Source: Stenotrophomonas rhizophila
Lineage (GTDB): Bacteria; Pseudomonadota; Gammaproteobacteria; Xanthomonadales; Xanthomonadaceae
Direction: 5' to 3'
DNA: 64,000 nucleotides
NCBI RefSeq assembly: GCF_020857975.1
Contig: NZ_JACWUO010000006.1
Coordinates: 1-64,000, forward strand
In this document: positions 16,640-25,849 of the stretch, piece by piece
Layout: each line of letters opens with the position of its first letter
Numbering within the stretch: position 1 is the first letter of the stretch
Translations under genes and position numbers: made by a program
Notes under the pieces: model-generated
The model's database searches: none
Seen by the model: the letters and a program-made list of their open reading frames with translations, nothing else
Told to the model about the DNA's origin: nothing

Positions 16640-19225
16640 ATGCGGATGGACAAGCTCACCTCGCGTTTCCAGCAGGCGCTGGCCGACGCGCAGTCGCTGG
16701 CCGTTGGCCGCGACCACAACATCATCGAACCGGTGCACGTGTTCACTGCGCTGCTGGACCAGCAGGGCGGCAGCACGCGCCCGCTGCTGTCCCAGGCCGG
16801 GGTCAATGTGCCGGTGCTGCGCGAGCGCCTCAACGAGGCGCTGGAGGCGTTGCCCAAGGTGTCCGGGCAGGAGGGCAACCTGTCCATCGGCAACGATCTC
16901 AACCGCCTGCTCAACAACACCGACAAGCTGGCCCAGCAGCACGGCGATGCGTTCATCGCCAGCGAGTGGTTCGTGCTGGCCGCACTGGATGACGGCGGCA
17001 CCCTGGGCATGGCGCTGCGCGCCGCCGGGGCCGACAAGGCCCGCATCGACGCGGCGATCGACAAGATCCGCGGCGGCGAGAGCGTGCAGTCGGAAAATGC
17101 CGAAGATCAGCGGCAGGCGCTGGAGAAGTACACCATCGACCTGACCGCGCGTGCCGAGAGCGGCAAGCTGGACCCGGTGATCGGCCGCGATGAGGAGATC
17201 CGCCGCACCATCCAGGTGCTGCAGCGCCGGACCAAGAACAACCCGGTGCTGATCGGCGAACCCGGGGTGGGCAAGACCGCCATCGTCGAGGGGCTGGCCC
17301 AGCGCATCATCAACGACGAAGTGCCCGAGGGCCTGCGCGGCAAGCGCGTGCTGTCGCTGGACATGGGCGCGTTGATCGCCGGCGCCAAGTTCCGCGGCGA
17401 GTTCGAGGAACGCCTGAAGGGCGTGCTCAACGACCTGGCCAAGAGCGAAGGGCAGGTGATCCTGTTCATCGACGAGCTGCACACCATGGTCGGTGCCGGC
17501 AAGGCCGATGGCGCGATGGATGCCGGCAACATGCTCAAGCCGGCGCTGGCCCGCGGCGAGCTGCACTGCGTGGGCGCCACCACGCTGGATGAGTACCGCA
17601 AGTACATCGAGAAGGACGCCGCGCTGGAGCGCCGCTTCCAGAAGGTGCTGGTCGGCGAACCCAGCGTGGAGGACACCATCGCGATCCTGCGCGGGCTGAA
17701 GGAAAAGTATGCCGTGCACCACGGGGTGGAAATCACCGATCCGGCGATCGTGGCGGCGGCGACGTTGTCGCACCGCTACATCGCCGACCGCCAGCTGCCG
17801 GACAAGGCCATCGACCTGATGGACGAGGCCGCCTCGCGGATCCGGATGGAAATCGACTCCAAACCGGAGGAACTGGACCGCCTGGAACGCCGGCTGATCC
17901 AGCTGAAGATCCAGCGTGAAATGCTGAAGAAAGAGAAGGACGATGCGTCGCGCCAGCGCCTGGCCGACCTGGAAGCGGATATCGACGGCCTGGAGCGCGA
18001 ATTCTCCGATCTCAACGAGGTCTGGAAGGCGGAGAAGGCCGCGCTGCAGGGCACGACCCGGATCAAGGAACAGATCGAGCAGGCCAGGCTGGAGCTGGAG
18101 GCGGCGCAGCGCCGCCAGGATTTCGGCCGCATGAGCGAGATCCAGTACGGGCAGCTGCCGCAGCTGGAAAAGCAGCTGGCCGCCGCGCAGGAAGCGGAAA
18201 GCACCGACTTCAAGCTGGTCCAGGACCGGGTCACCGCCGAGGAAATTGCCGAGGTGGTATCGCGCTGGACCGGCATTCCGGTCAACCGCATGCTGGAAGG
18301 TGAGCGCGACAAGCTGCTGCGCATGGAGCAGATGCTGCATGAGCGCGTGGTCGGCCAGGAAGAGGCGATCAAGGTGGTCTCCGATGCGGTGCGGCGTTCG
18401 CGCGCCGGGCTGTCCGATCCGGACCGGCCCAGCGGATCGTTCCTGTTCCTGGGCCCGACCGGCGTGGGCAAGACCGAACTGTGCAAGGCGCTGGCCGAAT
18501 TCCTGTTCGACAGCAGCGATGCGATGATCCGCATCGACATGAGCGAGTTCATGGAAAAGCACAGCGTGGCGCGCCTGATCGGTGCCCCGCCGGGGTATGT
18601 CGGCTACGAGGAAGGCGGCTACCTGACCGAAGCGGTACGCCGCCGGCCGTATTCGCTGATCCTGCTCGACGAGGTCGAGAAGGCGCATACCGATGTGTTC
18701 AACATCCTGCTGCAGGTGCTCGACGATGGCCGTCTTACCGATGGCCAGGGCCGTACCGTGGATTTCCGCAATACGGTGATCGTGATGACCTCCAACCTGG
18801 GCTCGCACCAGATCCAGGACATGGGCAGCGACGACAGCCCGGAGGCCTACACGCAGATGAAGGCCGCGGTGATGGGCGTGGTGCAGGCGCACTTCCGCCC
18901 GGAGTTCATCAACCGGCTGGACGACATCGTGGTGTTCCACCCGCTGGACAAGGCGCAGATCAAGCAGATCGCGCGCATCCAGATGCACGGCCTGGAGAAG
19001 CGGCTGGCCGAGCGCGGCCTGCGGATCGAGGTCAGCGATGCGGCGTTCCAGTTGCTGGGCAACGTCGGTTTCGATCCGATTTACGGGGCCCGCCCGCTGA
19101 AGCGTGCGATCCAGTCGCAGCTGGAAAATCCGCTGGCGCAGAAGATCCTGTCCGGGCAGTTCCTCAGCGGCGATGTGATCACGGTCGATGCGGCTGAAGG
19201 CCATCTGGTCTTCACCAAGGGCTGA
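16640..19225 (+). CDS. clpB: ATP-dependent disaggregase chaperone ClpB
   Basis: ClpB is the Hsp100 hexamer that, with DnaK, resolubilises aggregates. The product is 861 residues. The N-domain (about 1-150) is followed by NBD1 with Walker A GEPGVGKT near residue 207 and [16 protein letters not shown] coiled-coil middle domain rich in Glu/Arg/Leu covers about 410-525. NBD2 has Walker A GPTGVGKT near residue 605 and [11 protein letters not shown]. The [17 protein letters not shown] pore loop is present. A second ATG two codons later (16646) could be the true start. A sigma-32 promoter lies upstream and a strong hairpin downstream, suggesting a single-gene unit. Confidence 0.97.
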   Translation: MRMDKLTSRFQQALADAQSLAVGRDHNIIEPVHVFTALLDQQGGSTRPLLSQAGVNVPVLRERLNEALEALPKVSGQEGNLSIGNDLNRLLNNTDKLAQQHGDAFIASEWFVLAALDDGGTLGMALRAAGADKARIDAAIDKIRGGESVQSENAEDQRQALEKYTIDLTARAESGKLDPVIGRDEEIRRTIQVLQRRTKNNPVLIGEPGVGKTAIVEGLAQRIINDEVPEGLRGKRVLSLDMGALIAGAKFRGEFEERLKGVLNDLAKSEGQVILFIDELHTMVGAGKADGAMDAGNMLKPALARGELHCVGATTLDEYRKYIEKDAALERRFQKVLVGEPSVEDTIAILRGLKEKYAVHHGVEITDPAIVAAATLSHRYIADRQLPDKAIDLMDEAASRIRMEIDSKPEELDRLERRLIQLKIQREMLKKEKDDASRQRLADLEADIDGLEREFSDLNEVWKAEKAALQGTTRIKEQIEQARLELEAAQRRQDFGRMSEIQYGQLPQLEKQLAAAQEAESTDFKLVQDRVTAEEIAEVVSRWTGIPVNRMLEGERDKLLRMEQMLHERVVGQEEAIKVVSDAVRRSRAGLSDPDRPSGSFLFLGPTGVGKTELCKALAEFLFDSSDAMIRIDMSEFMEKHSVARLIGAPPGYVGYEEGGYLTEAVRRRPYSLILLDEVEKAHTDVFNILLQVLDDGRLTDGQGRTVDFRNTVIVMTSNLGSHQIQDMGSDDSPEAYTQMKAAVMGVVQAHFRPEFINRLDDIVVFHPLDKAQIKQIARIQMHGLEKRLAERGLRIEVSDAAFQLLGNVGFDPIYGARPLKRAIQSQLENPLAQKILSGQFLSGDVITVDAAEGHLVFTKG

Positions 19226-19249
19226 GCCTCGAGCGTGCGATGCACCAGG

Positions 19250-19273
19250 GCCCGGTGGCGGTTGCCACCGGGC
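19250..19273 (+). terminator. Hairpin terminator after clpB
   Basis: GCCCGGTGGC and GCCACCGGGC form a perfect ten-pair stem with a four-base loop, 24 bp after the clpB stop. It is followed by CTCTC rather than a pure T run, so termination strength is uncertain. Confidence 0.65.
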
Positions 19274-19305
19274 CTCTCATGCGCGGCCCGCCCGTCCCTG
19301 CGCCG

Positions 19306-19382
19306 TCCGGGCGCGGCTCGGACCTGCCGGCATGCCGGAATCACGACGGTAGGTCCGACCCATGGTCGGACATGGTCGGACC
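19306..19382. repeat. GTAG repeats between clpB and mipA-like gene
   Basis: A half element (GCGGCTCGGACC) is followed at 19349-19382 by GTAG plus a TCCGACC/GGTCGGA palindrome in which CATGGTCGGA is duplicated. The convergent mipA-like gene stops five bases later. Confidence 0.75.
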
Positions 19383-19386
19383 GGGT

Positions 19387-20193
19387 TCACCAACGGTACT
19401 GGTAGCCGCTCATCGCGCCGAGCTGGGTCTGCTTCTGCACGATCGGGCTGTCGGCCGCGTCGCCGAGCAGGCGGTTGCCTTCCACGCCGATGAGCCAGCT
19501 GCTGCTGGCGTTGATCGGACGTACCCATTTCAGGCCCAGCCCGGCGCTGGTCAGGCCCGCCGACGCGGTATGCCGGGCAAAGCCGCTGCGCGCGGCCTGC
19601 GCCGCGCTGACCCCGTACCAGGTCTGCATATAGCCGGCATCGCCGTATTCGGTGGACACGCTGGCGCTGAGGCTGCCGCCGGCAACATCGAACAGCGGCA
19701 CCTCCAGCGACAGCTGCAGCTGTTTGGTGGCCAGCCCGGTGTCGCCGCGGTCCTTGTCCTTGGGTGCGTACTGTGCGGTGGCGCTCAGCACCGTCGGCCC
19801 GATCGAGACACTGCCACCCACGCCGACCAGCAGCCGTGTGCGGATGTCACCCATACCGCGAAGATGGTCCGAGCCGCCCAGCAGCGAGTCCTTGTCGCGG
19901 CGGCTGCCGCTGCCGCCGAGGTAGGCGCGGAGGTTGCCATGCTCGCCCAGCGTGGTGCCCCAGCCCAACCCACTGCTGCCGAGAAACCAGCCACCCGGCG
20001 CGCTGACTTCAAAGCCCAGCTGCGGTACCGCAGTGTAGTCCTCGCTGCCGCTGTAACGCGGCGCCACGCCAGCGCCGAGCATGACCTCCAGGCCCCAGCG
20101 GTCCGGGTCGGGGTTCTCGTTGGCGGCATGGGCGGTAGCGATGGAGGCCAGGCTCAACGGGGCCACGGCCAGGATCAGGCAAATCGAATTCAT
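19387..20193 (-). CDS. MipA/OmpV family outer membrane protein
   Basis: A 268-residue outer membrane protein. A Sec signal (MNSICLILAVAPLSLASIATAHA) precedes a mature start NPDPDRWGLEVMLGAGVAPRYSGSEDYTAVP, the hallmark opening of MipA/OmpV proteins. The C-terminus ends AMSGYQYRW with the terminal aromatic of a beta-barrel. Family members scaffold peptidoglycan enzymes (E. coli MipA) or act as osmo-responsive porin-like proteins (OmpV). It lies downstream of the rstB-like kinase on the same strand. A site matching the RstA box occurs in the 163-bp gap before it, so control by that system is likely. Confidence 0.88.
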   Translation of the reverse strand: MNSICLILAVAPLSLASIATAHAANENPDPDRWGLEVMLGAGVAPRYSGSEDYTAVPQLGFEVSAPGGWFLGSSGLGWGTTLGEHGNLRAYLGGSGSRRDKDSLLGGSDHLRGMGDIRTRLLVGVGGSVSIGPTVLSATAQYAPKDKDRGDTGLATKQLQLSLEVPLFDVAGGSLSASVSTEYGDAGYMQTWYGVSAAQAARSGFARHTASAGLTSAGLGLKWVRPINASSSWLIGVEGNRLLGDAADSPIVQKQTQLGAMSGYQYRW

Positions 20194-20324
20194 GCGGGGT
20201 TCTCTGCAAGGGGATGACGACTGCAGAGCGGCACCGGCCTGCCCAGGGGCGGCGGGGAGACGACTGCAGGGATGCCATCTTGGCGATCCCGTTGCAGCGG
20301 TTCTTTCGGTATTTGTTGGAGAGT

Positions 20325-20338
20325 TGTAAACAGATGTA
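20325..20338 (-). promoter_or_regulatory. RstA-box-like operator upstream of mipA-like gene
   Basis: The minus strand reads TACATCTGTTTACA, agreeing with the E. coli RstA box TACATNTNGTTACA at 11 of 12 defined positions. It is also a direct repeat (TGTAA twice, ten bases apart) as expected for an OmpR-family dimer. It lies about 130 bp upstream of the mipA-like start and just after the rstB stop. Confidence 0.65.
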
Positions 20339-20356
20339 ACCGGGGATGGCCGCGGT

Positions 20357-21643
20357 TCAGGCCGGCGCGCATGGCCAGCGGATTTCCAGCCGTGCCCCGC
20401 CCAGCGATGCGCGCGACACCACCGCCTGGCCACCGTGGCGTTCGGCGATGCGGCGCACGATGGCCAGGCCCAGGCCGAAGCCACCGGTATCGCGGCTGCG
20501 GCTGTCGTCCAGGCGGGTGAACGGTTGCAGCACGCGCACCCGGTCGGCTTCGGCGATGCCTTCGCCGTCGTCGTCCACGCGCAGGCAGCAGGCACCATCG
20601 ATCTGCAGCAGGCTGACCTGCACCTGGCTGCGCGCATGCCGCAACGCATTGCAGACCAGGTTGCTCAAGGCCAGCTGCATCAGCCGCCCGTCGATGTGCA
20701 GGCAGGCCGGCTCGCAGCGGCGCAGGGCCAGCCCGATGCCGGTGGCGGCCGCCTGGCGCAACGGGTCGGCCAGGCTCTGCTGCAGCCAGGGCAGGGCATC
20801 GACCCTGGGCCAGTGGCAGGACTCGCCGCGGTGCTCCAGCCGCTCGTAGGCCAGCAGTTCGCTGACCAAGCGGTTGAGTTCGGCCAGGTCGCTGCGCATG
20901 CCGTGCAGCAGGGCCGTGCGGCGCTCATCGCTGGCCTGCTCGACCAGGTCCAGGCCGAAGGCCAGCCGCGCCACCGGCGTGCGCAGTTCGTGCGACACCG
21001 CATGGGTGAGGTCGCGCTGGCCCTGCACCAGGTCGGCCACGCGGGCGGCCATGCGGTTGGAATGCTCCACGATCACCCGGATCTGCGAACGGGGCGATAC
21101 CTTCGCACGCGCGTGCAGGTCGCCGGCGCCGATGCGGTCGGCATGGCCACGCAGGATCTCCAGATCGCGCCACAGCAGGCGCACCCAGATGAAGATGCTG
21201 GCGCCCAGCAACGCTACGATGCCCAGGTAGGCAAGCACGGTCATGTGCATGGTCATCGACACTTCACCGGGCAGGCGCAGGCTGAGCCAGCGGCCGTCGT
21301 CGGCATCGACCGGCAGCAGCACCCACTGGTAGGTGTCGCGTGCGACGAAGCCTTGCGCAAGCAACATGGCGCGCTCGGCGGCATCGAGCACCGGTGGCGT
21401 ATCCAGCAGGGCCAGCCCGATGCCGTAGTGCGGCTGCCACCGCGCCAGCTGACGGCGTTGCTGCTCGATGCTGCGGCCGGCCAGGCCATCGCGCAGTGCG
21501 TATACCTGCCCGCGTATCTGTTGCACGAATACCTGGTCCAGCCTAGGCGAGTAGAACCGGTCCAGGATCAGGTTCAAGCCCAGCACCGACAGCACGAAAC
21601 AGGCGCTGGTGATCAGCCACAGGCGCAGGAACAGCCGTGTCAT
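20357..21643 (-). CDS. rstB: RstB-like sensor histidine kinase
   Basis: A 428-residue inner-membrane kinase. A first transmembrane helix (about 6-27), a periplasmic loop of about 105 residues, and a second helix (about 132-155) are followed by a HAMP-like linker. The dimerisation box has SHELRTPVARL with phosphoacceptor His218, and the ATPase domain has VDDDGEGIAEADR and GGFGLGLAIV. Overall form matches E. coli RstB. The gene starts three bases after the stop of its response regulator. The ligand is unknown; E. coli RstB responds through PhoQ-linked Mg/acid signals, which need not hold here. Confidence 0.85.
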   Translation of the reverse strand: MTRLFLRLWLITSACFVLSVLGLNLILDRFYSPRLDQVFVQQIRGQVYALRDGLAGRSIEQQRRQLARWQPHYGIGLALLDTPPVLDAAERAMLLAQGFVARDTYQWVLLPVDADDGRWLSLRLPGEVSMTMHMTVLAYLGIVALLGASIFIWVRLLWRDLEILRGHADRIGAGDLHARAKVSPRSQIRVIVEHSNRMAARVADLVQGQRDLTHAVSHELRTPVARLAFGLDLVEQASDERRTALLHGMRSDLAELNRLVSELLAYERLEHRGESCHWPRVDALPWLQQSLADPLRQAAATGIGLALRRCEPACLHIDGRLMQLALSNLVCNALRHARSQVQVSLLQIDGACCLRVDDDGEGIAEADRVRVLQPFTRLDDSRSRDTGGFGLGLAIVRRIAERHGGQAVVSRASLGGARLEIRWPCAPA

Positions 21644-21646
21644 GGT

Positions 21647-22375
21647 TTACCAGCCGGCCGGGTTGAACTGATAGCCGCGGCCCCAGATGGTCTTGATCCG
21701 GCGCGGTTCGCGCGGGTCGTCGCCCAGCTTGCGGCGCAGCTTGCCGATGCATACGTCCACGCTGCGGTCCAGACCGTCAAAGCCGATCCCGCGCACCGCC
21801 AGCAGGATCTGGTCGCGCGACAGGATCTGCCCGGGCTGGCTGGCCAGCAGCCACAGGATCTCGAACTCGGTGGTGCTCAGTTCGATGCGCTGCTGCCGGT
21901 GACTGACTTCGCGCTCGGCGCGGTCGATGCACAGGCTGCCGAAGCTGGCCTTGCTGCGGTTGCCGCCGGCCGGTTGCTGGCGCCGCAGCAATGCGCGCAG
22001 GCGCGCCAGCAGCAGGCGCGGTTCGATCGGTTTGAGCACGTAGTCGTCGGCACCGGACTCCAGCCCCAGCACCTGTTCCACATCGTCTTCGCAGGCGGTC
22101 AGGATCAGGATCGGCACTTCGGAGAACGCGCGGATCTGCCGGCACACCTCGATGCCGCCCACGCCGGGCAGCATCAGGTCCAGCACCACCACCTGCGGTG
22201 CCAGCTGGCGGCAGGCTTCCACCGCCAGGTCGCCGCGGTGTACCGACTGCACCGCAAAGCCATGCTCGCCCAGGTAGTGCTGCACCAGTTCGCCAAGGCG
22301 GCGGTCGTCCTCCACCAGCAATACCTTCGGCAGTGCGGTGGGCAGGCTGCCGGGCATCCATTGGGCTGCGAACAT
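21647..22375 (-). CDS. rstA: RstA-like OmpR-family response regulator
   Basis: A 242-residue regulator. The receiver domain shows the acidic pair VEDD (22-24), phospho-acceptor Asp66 in VVVLDLMLPG and the conserved Lys in VLKPIEP. The winged-helix domain ends with VDVCIGKLRRKLGDD and TIWGRGYQFNP. I chose MFAAQWMPG as start; another 32 codons upstream are open but unconserved. It is the first gene of an rstA-rstB unit leading into the mipA-like gene. The nearby RstA-box match is what decides me for RstA over other OmpR-family names. Confidence 0.85.
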   Translation of the reverse strand: MFAAQWMPGSLPTALPKVLLVEDDRRLGELVQHYLGEHGFAVQSVHRGDLAVEACRQLAPQVVVLDLMLPGVGGIEVCRQIRAFSEVPILILTACEDDVEQVLGLESGADDYVLKPIEPRLLLARLRALLRRQQPAGGNRSKASFGSLCIDRAEREVSHRQQRIELSTTEFEILWLLASQPGQILSRDQILLAVRGIGFDGLDRSVDVCIGKLRRKLGDDPREPRRIKTIWGRGYQFNPAGW

Positions 22376-22600
22376 GGTCCGGGGTTCCTTGCCGGTGGTG
22401 GGAGGCGAATATCGTCCTGTGGCGGCGAAGACTAGCAATGGCCCGTGCCGGAATCGCTGAACCCCGGGCAACGGTCACCATGCGCGGGCGTGCGGTGCGC
22501 GGCCAGGACAAATCACGATGCGGCCTGAGCCCATGCGCAAACGGCATGAGCCGGCGCGCACCACTGCGGTATGGTCGGCTGCTCAACCGGAGCAGGCGCA

Positions 22601-23923
22601 ATGGCAGAGCACGGCAACCACCCGCAGCAGCAGTCCCCGCAGGCCCCGCATTGGAAGGCCGAAACCATCGCCGTGCATGGCGGCTACCGGCCCGACCCAA
22701 CCACCCGTGCGGTGGCGGTGCCGATCTACCAGACCGTGGCCTATTCCTTCGATGACACCCAGCACGGCGCCGACCTGTTCGACCTGAAGGTGCCGGGCAA
22801 CATCTACACCCGCATCATGAACCCCACCACCGATGTACTGGAGCAACGTATCGCCGCGCTGGAAGGCGGGATCGGGGCGCTGGCGCTGGCCTCGGGCCAG
22901 GCGGCGATCACCTATGCGATCCAGACCATCGCCGAAGCCGGCGACAACATCGTTTCCTCCAGCGCGTTGTATGGCGGCACCTACAACCTGTTCGCGCACA
23001 CCCTGCCGCAGTTCGGCATCCACACCCGCTTTGCCGACTACCGCGACCCGCAGGCGTTCGCCGCGCTGATAGACGAGCGCACCAAGGCAGTGTTCGTCGA
23101 GTCGATCGGCAACCCGCGCGGCAACATCACCGATCTTGAAGCGGTGGCGGAGATCGCCCATGCGCACGGCGTGCCGGTGATCGTCGACAACACCGTGGCC
23201 ACGCCGTATCTGCAGCGTTCGTTCGACTTCGGCGCCGACATCGTGGTGCATTCGCTGACCAAGTACCTGGGCGGCCACGGCACCAGCCTGGGCGGGGCGA
23301 TCGTCGATTCCGGGCGCTTCCCCTGGGCCGAACACAAGCAGCGTTTCCGCCGCTTGAACGAGCCGGATGTGAGCTACCACGGCGTGGTCTACACCGAGGC
23401 GCTGGGGCCGGCGGCGTACATCGGCCGGGCGCGGGTGGTGCCGTTGCGCAACACCGGCGCGGCGATCTCGCCGTTCAATGCCTTCCTGATCCTGCAGGGC
23501 ATCGAGACCCTGGCGCTGCGCATGGACCGGATCAACGCCAACACGCTGGCGGTGGCCGGTTACCTGCGCGACCACCCCGCGGTGGACTGGGTCAACTATG
23601 CCGCGCTGCCCGATCATCCCGAGCACGCGCTGGCGCGCAAGTACCTGCGCGGCCACGGCTCGGGCGTGCTGACCTTCGGCCTGCCCGGCGGGCGCGTGGC
23701 CGGCGCGCGCTTCCTCGATGCGCTGCAGCTGTTCACCCGGCTGGTCAACCTGGGCGATGCCAAATCGCTGGCCACCCATCCGGCCTCGACCACGCACCGC
23801 CAGCTCGATGCGGCCGAACTGGAGCGGGCCGGGGTCAGCGAAGACACGGTACGGCTGTCGGTGGGCATCGAGCATATCGACGACCTGCTGGCCGACCTGG
23901 CGCAGGCGCTGGCCAAGGTGTAG
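22601..23923 (+). CDS. metY: O-acetylhomoserine sulfhydrylase (MetY-type)
   Basis: A PLP enzyme of the Cys/Met metabolism family that makes homocysteine from O-acetylhomoserine and sulfide. The product is 440 residues, the length of MetY rather than the shorter MetB/MetC. Visible motifs are [44 protein letters not shown] and the PLP-binding Lys221 in [11 protein letters not shown]. The ATG at 22601 is ten codons into the longest frame and is preceded by GGAGCAGG. I saw no SAM or SAH riboswitch in the upstream gap. A related sulfhydrylase acting on O-succinylhomoserine is the main alternative. Confidence 0.9.
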   Translation: MAEHGNHPQQQSPQAPHWKAETIAVHGGYRPDPTTRAVAVPIYQTVAYSFDDTQHGADLFDLKVPGNIYTRIMNPTTDVLEQRIAALEGGIGALALASGQAAITYAIQTIAEAGDNIVSSSALYGGTYNLFAHTLPQFGIHTRFADYRDPQAFAALIDERTKAVFVESIGNPRGNITDLEAVAEIAHAHGVPVIVDNTVATPYLQRSFDFGADIVVHSLTKYLGGHGTSLGGAIVDSGRFPWAEHKQRFRRLNEPDVSYHGVVYTEALGPAAYIGRARVVPLRNTGAAISPFNAFLILQGIETLALRMDRINANTLAVAGYLRDHPAVDWVNYAALPDHPEHALARKYLRGHGSGVLTFGLPGGRVAGARFLDALQLFTRLVNLGDAKSLATHPASTTHRQLDAAELERAGVSEDTVRLSVGIEHIDDLLADLAQALAKV

Positions 23924-23969
23924 CGGCGCCCCGACCGGTGCGCGGGCGCAACGCGACCGGACGCGCCTG

Positions 23970-24545
23970 TTACGGGCGGGGGCGTACCGGCCGGTACTGG
24001 CCATTGGCACCGGTCGGACGTGCGCGGGTATCCACGTTCGCGCACAACTTTCCTTCGCCGCACATCACCAGATCGGCCTGGTTGTAGACCCGCAGCACGT
24101 CCGCCTCGATCCGGTTGCGCTGGATTTCCTGGCGATAGTGTCCGCCCAGCCAGAGGGCACCGGCGCCCAGAATGAGCACGGCCGATACTGCCGTTGCCAT
24201 GCTCTTCCACAGTACCGCGCGTGAGGCCAGTTGATACCGGCGCAGTTCGGCGGACAGTGCCTGCGCGCCTTCGCCGAGCTGGCGGGTTGCCTGCGCCATC
24301 TGCTGCTCATGCTGCTGCAACGGTATCTTCAACGCGCCGTGCAGGCTTGCGGAGGCATCGATGGCCAGCGGCCTGAAGGCGGCTTGCGCGCTTTCGCTCA
24401 GCTGCGCGGGGATTTGCCGGGCCAGCGTCTGCAGCAGGGCCGAGGCCTGCTTCTGCTGCTGTTCCATCTGCGCGCACAGGCGCTGGTAGTGCTCCATCAG
24501 TGCGGCGGTCTTGCTGATCAGCGTGGCCAGTTCCGTCTCATTCAT
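23970..24545 (-). CDS. Single-pass coiled-coil membrane protein (unknown function)
   Basis: A 191-residue protein with no signal peptide. Residues 1-105 are helical, rich in Gln and Ala, with heptad-like spacing (YQRLCAQMEQQQKQASALLQ). One transmembrane helix follows (about 112-133, VSAVLILGAGALWLGG). The C-terminal domain has VMCGEGKLCANVDTRARP and a GQYRPVRPRP end. The layout and the Cys-Gly...LCANVD / YRPVRPR ending recall accessory relaxation proteins of mobilisable plasmids, but I am not certain. It lies 35 bp downstream of the lipase gene on the same strand, so it may be the third gene of that cassette. Confidence 0.6.
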   Translation of the reverse strand: MNETELATLISKTAALMEHYQRLCAQMEQQQKQASALLQTLARQIPAQLSESAQAAFRPLAIDASASLHGALKIPLQQHEQQMAQATRQLGEGAQALSAELRRYQLASRAVLWKSMATAVSAVLILGAGALWLGGHYRQEIQRNRIEADVLRVYNQADLVMCGEGKLCANVDTRARPTGANGQYRPVRPRP

Positions 24546-24580
24546 GCGATTTCATTCCGTTCGTTCCGCGCCGGCCCCGC

Positions 24581-25849
24581 TCAGCGGTGCATGGCACGGG
24601 TTGCGGTTTCCTGCGTCTGCTGCTGACGATCGCGCTCGGCGGCGGCCTGGCGTTCGTGCTGGTCCACCTGTGTGCTGGCTGCTTCGCGCAGTTCCATGCC
24701 TGCCTGCTGCGCGGCCATCTGGCCGTTGAGGCGGAGGAAGCCCTGCGGGTCGTCCTGGCGGGCGGCCTGCAGCATCTGGTCCAGTTGCGTACTCAACGTT
24801 GGCTGGCGCGGGGTGAACGATGCCACGTTCGGCTCCAGCGATCCGGCGCCGACATGCGGCTCCGGTGCTGTATCGCCGCCAGCGCGAAGACGGGGAGGAA
24901 CCCATGGTGCAGCGGACTCGCGGGCGGGCTGCGGTAGCCCGGCGCCGGGCACTTCGGGGCCGCGGATGCGGTCGCTCAGGTCCGACACCAGCCCCGGCGC
25001 GCCGCCGGCGACCAGGGTTGCTACGATCCGACTGTCGGCGACCCGCTCGCGGAAATCCTGTACCCGTTGACGGTCTTCGGCCGTGCGCAGCCGCGCATTC
25101 GGATCGTCCAGTACCGAGCGGTCCGGCTGGCCGTTGCCATCCACATCCAGGAAGTGGTGCATGCGGTGGGAATCGGCCAGGCGCACCACTTCGGTCAGCT
25201 GTAACGCGCCACCCAGCACAGGCATCACAGTGGTCAATGGGGAGCCATGCAGCGATTCGGACTGCCGCAGGATGTCCAGTTCGGACTGCAGTGCATACAC
25301 CTGGACCGTGCCGTAGTGCGGGCTCGCCGCACTGACCACGTCGCCGGCCATCACATGGCTGGTGAACGGCGCGGCACCGGCAGGCACCCCCTGCGGCACG
25401 CGATAGCCCAGGCCGGCGGCGCCGTAGGGATTGAAGGCTTCGCCGGGCAGGTTGAACCGGTGGGCGGTGATCTGCGCCAGGGCGCCACCCAGAGAGTGGC
25501 CGGTGACCGAGACTGTTGCACCAACCTCATGAGCCTTACTAAGTGCGAGCTCGGTAAGTGCAATCGCATCGTCCGCCTGCGCATTGATGCGACGGGTGAC
25601 CATGCCAAGGTCAATAGCGCCGTCCTTCAATGGTTGTCGGTCAAATTCGGTGCCGCGATGGGCGACGATGACTTCTTTGGTGTAACGATTCTGGAAGACC
25701 GTTCCCTGATAGCCGCTGCGGCAATCCAAGTGCGCCAGTACGTCGTAATCGACTCCGTCCAGGCGCATCGAGTCGTACTTGCCGTTCGGTTGCCTCACTG
25801 GCGTCTCATAGGCCAGCGAAGACAACCCCGCATACGTGCGTGTGTTCAT
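24581..25849 (-). CDS. Class 3 lipase, candidate secreted antibacterial effector
   Basis: A 422-residue protein without a signal peptide. The N-terminal half is an alpha/beta-hydrolase of lipase class 3 type: TKEVIVAHRGTEF, the nucleophile elbow GHSLGGALAQ with Ser119, probable Asp170 in VMAGDVVSAA, and His228/231/232 as candidate catalytic His. The C-terminal 90 residues are polar and Gln/Glu/Arg-rich (QQQTQETATR). Absence of a signal, a polar tail and a coupled lipoprotein partner (ATGA overlap) fit an effector for the antibacterial type IV system of Xanthomonads, where class 3 lipase effectors such as X. citri XAC0574 are known. A full XVIPCD secretion domain is not evident. A non-secreted esterase is the alternative. 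Confidence 0.75.
   Translation of the reverse strand: MNTRTYAGLSSLAYETPVRQPNGKYDSMRLDGVDYDVLAHLDCRSGYQGTVFQNRYTKEVIVAHRGTEFDRQPLKDGAIDLGMVTRRINAQADDAIALTELALSKAHEVGATVSVTGHSLGGALAQITAHRFNLPGEAFNPYGAAGLGYRVPQGVPAGAAPFTSHVMAGDVVSAASPHYGTVQVYALQSELDILRQSESLHGSPLTTVMPVLGGALQLTEVVRLADSHRMHHFLDVDGNGQPDRSVLDDPNARLRTAEDRQRVQDFRERVADSRIVATLVAGGAPGLVSDLSDRIRGPEVPGAGLPQPARESAAPWVPPRLRAGGDTAPEPHVGAGSLEPNVASFTPRQPTLSTQLDQMLQAARQDDPQGFLRLNGQMAAQQAGMELREAASTQVDQHERQAAAERDRQQQTQETATRAMHR

Noticed and set aside
16580..19204. An 874-codon open frame on the minus strand opposite clpB
   Set aside because: It mirrors clpB codon structure, has no recognisable domain, and the plus-strand product is clearly ClpB.
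22480..22600. A SAM or SAH riboswitch before metY
   Set aside because: No matching conserved core or paired structure could be found in the short leader.
24581..24850. A full XVIPCD type IV secretion domain at the lipase C-terminus
   Set aside because: The Gln-rich end is suggestive, but the conserved motifs I expect (such as an L-D-D-P-A segment) are not seen; kept only as a hypothesis.
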